Assembly: GCA_013151585.1 (NCBI GenBank)
Contig: JAADHY010000746.1
Span: forward strand, 1 to 10,194
Source of the DNA: Planctomycetota bacterium
GTDB lineage: Bacteria; Planctomycetota; Planctomycetia; Planctomycetales; Planctomycetaceae
Reading direction: 5' to 3'
Length of the DNA stretch: 10,194 bases
In this document: one piece after another, positions 6,878 to 10,194 of the stretch
How the letters are laid out: each line of letters opens with the position of its first letter
Numbering within the stretch: position 1 is the stretch's first letter
The notes under the pieces: generated by a model
What the model saw: only the letters and a program-made list of their open reading frames with translations
The model's database searches: none
What the model was told of the DNA's origin: nothing
Program-made: the position numbers and the translations under genes

Positions 6878-8782
6878 CTATGTGGAACTTTTCCGCCACG
6901 CAGATCGTTCATCCGTGGGGCTGGTGCCCCGTGCCTCTGCTCCATCCCGAGCCCGACTGCAAGCGGCTTCGACTCTCCGACGAATCTCCCCGGCAATGAT
7001 CTCTGCCGCCTGCCTGCCCTTCAAAGGCTGCAGCAAGACTGTTCGTTCACCGGACGTCGACTTCAAAAGCAATTCGAAAAGGGCGTGTCGACCGGAATAG
7101 CCGATCTGATTGATCTCAACGGTCGCTACGTCCGACAGGGCGATCCGACGAAGCCGCTCCGGACCGATGAACCGCCGAATGATGAAAAGTTCTTGTTCGT
7201 TCAGCTCGATTCGCTGTTTGTCGAGCCAGTGAGACCACGCCGCTAAGACAGCAACGGTCGCAACGACGCAGAAGATAATTGGAAACGCGACGGGTGCCCC
7301 GACCCAATGCAAAGCGATGCCCCCGCCAGCAAAAACGGGGAGGAAAAAGAAGGTCGTCGCAACGGCTGCCGTGAGCGCGTTCTTGCGTGACCGAGTGAAT
7401 GCGACAGTGTCGGGCGGGAATCGCTCCACAATCACGCCGCTGGCGAGCAATGTCTGATCTGATTGTGAGACATCCGATTCCGATGCGAGCTTTTTTTCTT
7501 CGGGGTCGGAATCTGACGTCTTCGCAGTGAGCACTCGAAAAACAGGCACTTCAAACTTTTCGAAGTAATCCAGCCCGTCCGCCTTCCCTTTCACGTCAAG
7601 AAACCAGCGGATCACGGCGAGTCCTTCGTCCGTCATTTGCGTTTCGTTCACCGATTCGGGCAATCGAAAACGAACGGGAAGCACACCTCGATTGGTAGCA
7701 TCGAGCAACCCTGGTCCTTCCAACACGCAAGACCTTTCCCACAAAATGACCTTTGGCGGTGCCTCCGTCTCGTCGCCGGACACGAAAGTTTTTCCCTCCT
7801 GCTGGCAATAGAAATGCTCGACCACACGCACTAGAGATCGGGCATGTCGGGCGACGGTGATTAGCCCCGAAACCACCTCCCCCGGAACCGCGAGGCCGCC
7901 ATCCAGGAACAAGCGTGATCGACCGTATTTCGCTCTTCGCGCAAACAGGACAACCGTGGCGACCATCGCAGCCACAACCAACCCCCGGTGAATCCACCCC
8001 AGACGATGCCACACGTGTGCGTCAGGCCGATCGTCCACCGCGGATGCGATAATCGACGGCGCGGTCGCTCCCACAACGAAGATCGTCCACATCAAGCTGG
8101 TCCGAGCCATTTTCCCGGCGGACGAGGGAATCCCTTCCTCGCTCCATTCCGGCAACCAACGCCACGGCTGCTGCGGAAAGCGTCGCTGAAGTCTGGCCCG
8201 ATGTTTCGCGCGAACGGCCTGAGTAGCAACGTGATTGGCGAATGCCCATCCGATTCCGCCGAAAGCAAGAACAAAAAGAACGTAGAAATGAATCACTTCC
8301 GCTCGAACGGTTCGATAGAGAACCGCTTCGGCCGGATTTTTGGGGTTGACGAAGCATCGAAACGGCTTCCCCGCCCGCGCGTACTCTTTCAATTCCGCCG
8401 CCACATCATGGTGAAAGGTTCCAATGCTGTCGCCGCCAGGCTGCAGTGCCACGCGAGTGCCGATAAACCGCCGGCCCTGATAGACATACTCGTACTCCGC
8501 ATCGACAAAATACCCAGGCGCCTCGTCACCCATTTCGATTCTCAACTCGGCCGACCAAATCCGTGCCGGGACCTCAACCCAACTCTGTGCTTTGTACCAG
8601 TCGACCAACTGCGAAATGGAAAGACACCACATGAACGCACCGGTTGCGACGAACGGCCCAATGAAAAGCACCAAACAGCCGACGCCGCCCCAGACCGAGC
8701 GTTTCGGGGAAACAGGTTCTTGCGACATCGCTCGCATTCGGAAACCGAGAGCAATCAGACAGAAGGCGATTTGTGCGGACAT
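6878..8782 (-). CDS. DUF3592 multi-pass membrane protein with arrestin-like and PH-like segments
   Basis: Up to 634 residues. The start is uncertain: ATG at 8782 gives the longest form, while ATGs at 8737 and 8728 (MSQEPVSPKR) place the first membrane helix at a more usual distance. None has a clear Shine-Dalgarno. Layout in the longest form: helix about 30-56; a DUF3592-like extracytoplasmic segment 67-157 (AEYEYVYQGRRF, FVNPKNPAEAVLYR); helix 164-183; two helices 228-250 and 266-281. A beta-rich segment follows at 300-416 whose VLPVRFRLPES and DYFEKFEVPVF resemble an arrestin-like sandwich. Then come two helices near 468-518 and a PH-like C-terminal strand set 522-605 (RIELNEQELFIIRRF). DUF3592 proteins have no settled function. 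The arrestin-like and PH-like calls are by pattern only. The gene runs convergent to the zinc-ribbon gene and in the same direction as the DUF1559 gene upstream of it. Confidence 0.78.
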   Translation of the reverse strand: MSAQIAFCLIALGFRMRAMSQEPVSPKRSVWGGVGCLVLFIGPFVATGAFMWCLSISQLVDWYKAQSWVEVPARIWSAELRIEMGDEAPGYFVDAEYEYVYQGRRFIGTRVALQPGGDSIGTFHHDVAAELKEYARAGKPFRCFVNPKNPAEAVLYRTVRAEVIHFYVLFVLAFGGIGWAFANHVATQAVRAKHRARLQRRFPQQPWRWLPEWSEEGIPSSAGKMARTSLMWTIFVVGATAPSIIASAVDDRPDAHVWHRLGWIHRGLVVAAMVATVVLFARRAKYGRSRLFLDGGLAVPGEVVSGLITVARHARSLVRVVEHFYCQQEGKTFVSGDETEAPPKVILWERSCVLEGPGLLDATNRGVLPVRFRLPESVNETQMTDEGLAVIRWFLDVKGKADGLDYFEKFEVPVFRVLTAKTSDSDPEEKKLASESDVSQSDQTLLASGVIVERFPPDTVAFTRSRKNALTAAVATTFFFLPVFAGGGIALHWVGAPVAFPIIFCVVATVAVLAAWSHWLDKQRIELNEQELFIIRRFIGPERLRRIALSDVATVEINQIGYSGRHALFELLLKSTSGERTVLLQPLKGRQAAEIIAGEIRRRVEAACSRARDGAEARGTSPTDERSAWRKSST

Positions 8783-9011
8783 TCATTTGCATAGTGTACT
8801 GAAATGTGGCCGCCCGTCTCCAGCTTGTGAACTCAGGACGAGCCCTTGCGAACCTGCCTTTGGCCTTCGTCTGCCTCGACGGAAAACACTGGTTTCTCAG
8901 GCGAAATAGGCGGTGAGCCTCGGGCGGCTGACGGGGCGGATTGCTGGGACGACCGCTGATGTTGCAGCTTCCCGGGGCGAGCAACAAATTTCGGCGTCCA
9001 AAGAACTGTGC
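8783..9011. other. Intergenic region with no supported gene
   Basis: This 229-base gap separates the DUF1559 stop from the DUF3592 start, both on the minus strand. Open frames crossing it are Arg/Pro-rich shadows. On the minus strand TACACT (8798-8793) could act as a -10 element, but no matching -35 was found. Transcription from it would begin almost at the 8782 ATG, which would slightly favour the later starts of the DUF3592 gene. No convincing terminator was seen. Confidence 0.4.
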
Positions 9012-9959
9012 TCAAAATGCAGGGACCGCCTCGCCCCCCGCTCGGGTTCCGAGTGCCTGGTAGACGGCGAAATCGATGGAAGTCGAGATTCCTTGGACCG
9101 AGCCGTCTCCCATGAGGAACAAAGCGAGACCGGAATGCGGCGCGGTGATGTCCCGGTCGTCCGTTTGGGGCGAGTTGGGCGTGTGCCCGGTCTGGAAGAG
9201 CGTCATGTGACCGTGGTCGTCCGTTGGATCGTTCAGGTCGCGGACAGCTCCGGCCCAAATCGTTTCGAAATGGACGTGCCCGCCGGTGCCCGTGTGATAG
9301 ACCAGGTTACCTTTCCCGTGGTTTCGGATCGGCCTATGGCCTGTTCCGCTGCGAGATCGGACACCGTTAACCCGCTCGCCGATGAATAGCGTGTTCGACA
9401 GGCCGTCTCGGACGTCGCGTACGCGAGTTGCGCTGTTGCGGCTAAAGACCCCATTGCTTTGATCCGGTGCCGCATCCAAGTCCGGCGATCCAAAGTTTGC
9501 GACGTAATTGGAGGCAGCGTACCGCTCGACCGCCGGCGTCCCCATCTCGACAAACACATGCTCGGTTATCGGGTCTGTCGGGCAAAGATACACGGACAGT
9601 CGTCTTTGAACGAGCTCTTGGTGGGCGGGATGCCAGATGGGACGGGAGAAATCGAACTGATCGTAGAACGGCCCTTGCTCCAGAAAGGGCAGGATCATCG
9701 TCCCCCATCCGAATCCGCAGCGGTTGCCCTGAGACGTCCACTGATAGATGTAACCGGGCGGAAAAACGCGGTGAGTGTCCTCGTAATTGTGCAAAGCCAA
9801 ACCGATCTGCTTGAGCCGGTTCCGGCACTGTGTCTTGCGCGCGGCTTCCCGAGCTGCCTGCACAGCCGGCAACAGCAACGCGATCAGCGTGGCGATGATC
9901 GCAATGACAACGAGCAACTCAATCAACGTAAAACCTTCAGGTGTCGACCGTCTCTGCAT
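9012..9959 (-). CDS. DUF1559 pseudopilin-like protein with prepilin N-terminus
   Basis: Protein of 315 residues, a typical length for planctomycete DUF1559 proteins. The ATG at 9959 is preceded at 7 bases by a perfect AGGAGG. The longer open frame to 10145 is rejected because the prepilin signal would be buried. Residues 1-9 form a short positively charged leader, followed by GFTLIELLVVIAIIATLIAL (9-28). Cleavage is expected after Gly9, leaving mature Phe1 and Glu5, as in type II secretion/type IV pilin-like proteins processed by a prepilin peptidase. AREAARKTQCRNRLKQIGLALHNY-type helix residues follow (36-59), with FPPGY (66-70), SNYVANFG (150-157), LSNTLFIGER (187-196) and a C-terminal MGDGSVQGIS (283-292) followed by GGEAV. 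Such proteins occur in many copies per genome in this phylum. They are presumed cell-surface or secretion pseudopilins, but their role is unresolved. Confidence 0.95.
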   Translation of the reverse strand: MQRRSTPEGFTLIELLVVIAIIATLIALLLPAVQAAREAARKTQCRNRLKQIGLALHNYEDTHRVFPPGYIYQWTSQGNRCGFGWGTMILPFLEQGPFYDQFDFSRPIWHPAHQELVQRRLSVYLCPTDPITEHVFVEMGTPAVERYAASNYVANFGSPDLDAAPDQSNGVFSRNSATRVRDVRDGLSNTLFIGERVNGVRSRSGTGHRPIRNHGKGNLVYHTGTGGHVHFETIWAGAVRDLNDPTDDHGHMTLFQTGHTPNSPQTDDRDITAPHSGLALFLMGDGSVQGISTSIDFAVYQALGTRAGGEAVPAF

Positions 9960-9966
9960 CGGTGTT

Positions 9967-9972
9967 CCTCCT
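9967..9972 (-). promoter_or_regulatory. Strong ribosome binding site for the DUF1559 gene
   Basis: The minus strand reads AGGAGG 7 bases before the ATG at 9959. It is the best Shine-Dalgarno match in the window, fixes the start at the prepilin leader and suggests efficient translation. Confidence 0.85.
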
Positions 9973-10194
9973 GGTGTCAGAGCAGTGGAGAAAGCTGGCC
10001 GTGGATAACACGGTTGATTCGTTAGTATTACCCATGCTAGCGAGTGCATCCCGAAGGTGCAAGCGGCCGCACAGTCGCGTCGCTCGGCCGCTCGGCCCGG
10101 TCGGTGGCTCCGTTCTTGCCTGCACCTCTGGTGTCGCCCGGTCATCCGATCTGAGCCGCAACGAGTCGACGTGCACCAAGACTTGCAGTGTGAT
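9973..10194. other. Upstream region of the DUF1559 gene, no supported gene
   Basis: This holds the leader and presumably the promoter of the DUF1559 gene. On the minus strand GGGTAATACT (10035-10026) contains TAATAC, a fair -10 match 67 bases before the ATG, but no -35 at the usual distance was found. The remaining bases to the window edge carry only Arg/Pro-rich shadow frames. Confidence 0.35.

Noticed and set aside
8833..9258. 141-residue minus-strand open frame covering part of the 8783-9011 gap
   Set aside because: Overlaps the DUF1559 gene on the same strand in another frame; Arg/Pro/His-rich with no domain.
9960..10145. 62-residue N-terminal extension of the DUF1559 protein
   Set aside because: It would bury the prepilin leader, which must be near the N-terminus for processing. 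The AGGAGG points to the ATG at 9959.

Overview
The window looks like chromosomal DNA from a Planctomycetota bacterium, probably a Pirellulales-like lineage or relative. The lineage call rests on three things seen in the sequence: a DUF1559 pseudopilin-like protein (prepilin-type N-terminus, C-terminal GDGSV motif), a small membrane protein opening with a Met-Trp-x-Cys zinc ribbon of the style common in planctomycetes, and moderately high GC with very long antisense shadow frames. No tRNA, rRNA, CRISPR array, insertion sequence or phage gene was found. No stretch over 300 bases lacks a gene; the largest gaps are about 230 bases (8783-9011 and 9960-10194).

Region 1 (2-6143, all + strand) is a row of five metabolic genes. 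Two tandem uroporphyrinogen-decarboxylase (URO-D/MtaA-like) fold proteins come first, the first cut by the window edge. They are followed by a sugar-phosphate isomerase/epimerase-like TIM barrel, a Gfo/Idh/MocA NAD(P)-dependent oxidoreductase and a class-III PLP aminotransferase. Gaps are 62, 194, 26 and 151 bases, and the four genes whose starts are visible have a plausible Shine-Dalgarno. The set reads as a small-molecule (sugar, cyclitol or methylated compound) conversion module. Neither substrate nor pathway can be read from the sequence. No corrinoid-binding protein, which a methyltransferase reading would predict, is present in the window.

Region 2 (6199-6831, +) encodes a small three-helix membrane protein with an N-terminal zinc ribbon. 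It converges on region 3 (8782-6878, -), a large multi-pass membrane protein combining a DUF3592 domain, an arrestin-like beta segment and a C-terminal PH-like segment. Region 4 (9959-9012, -) is the DUF1559 pseudopilin-like gene with a very strong ribosome binding site.

Two intergenic spacers hold unexplained structure. The 2236-2429 gap contains five consecutive imperfect octamers (consensus CACTTTTG) with inverted copies around the preceding stop codon. The 4583-4733 gap contains two perfect inverted repeats (8 and 9 bp) that share three bases on the left arm, so the two full stems exclude each other. These are the least ordinary features here; the genes themselves belong to known families.
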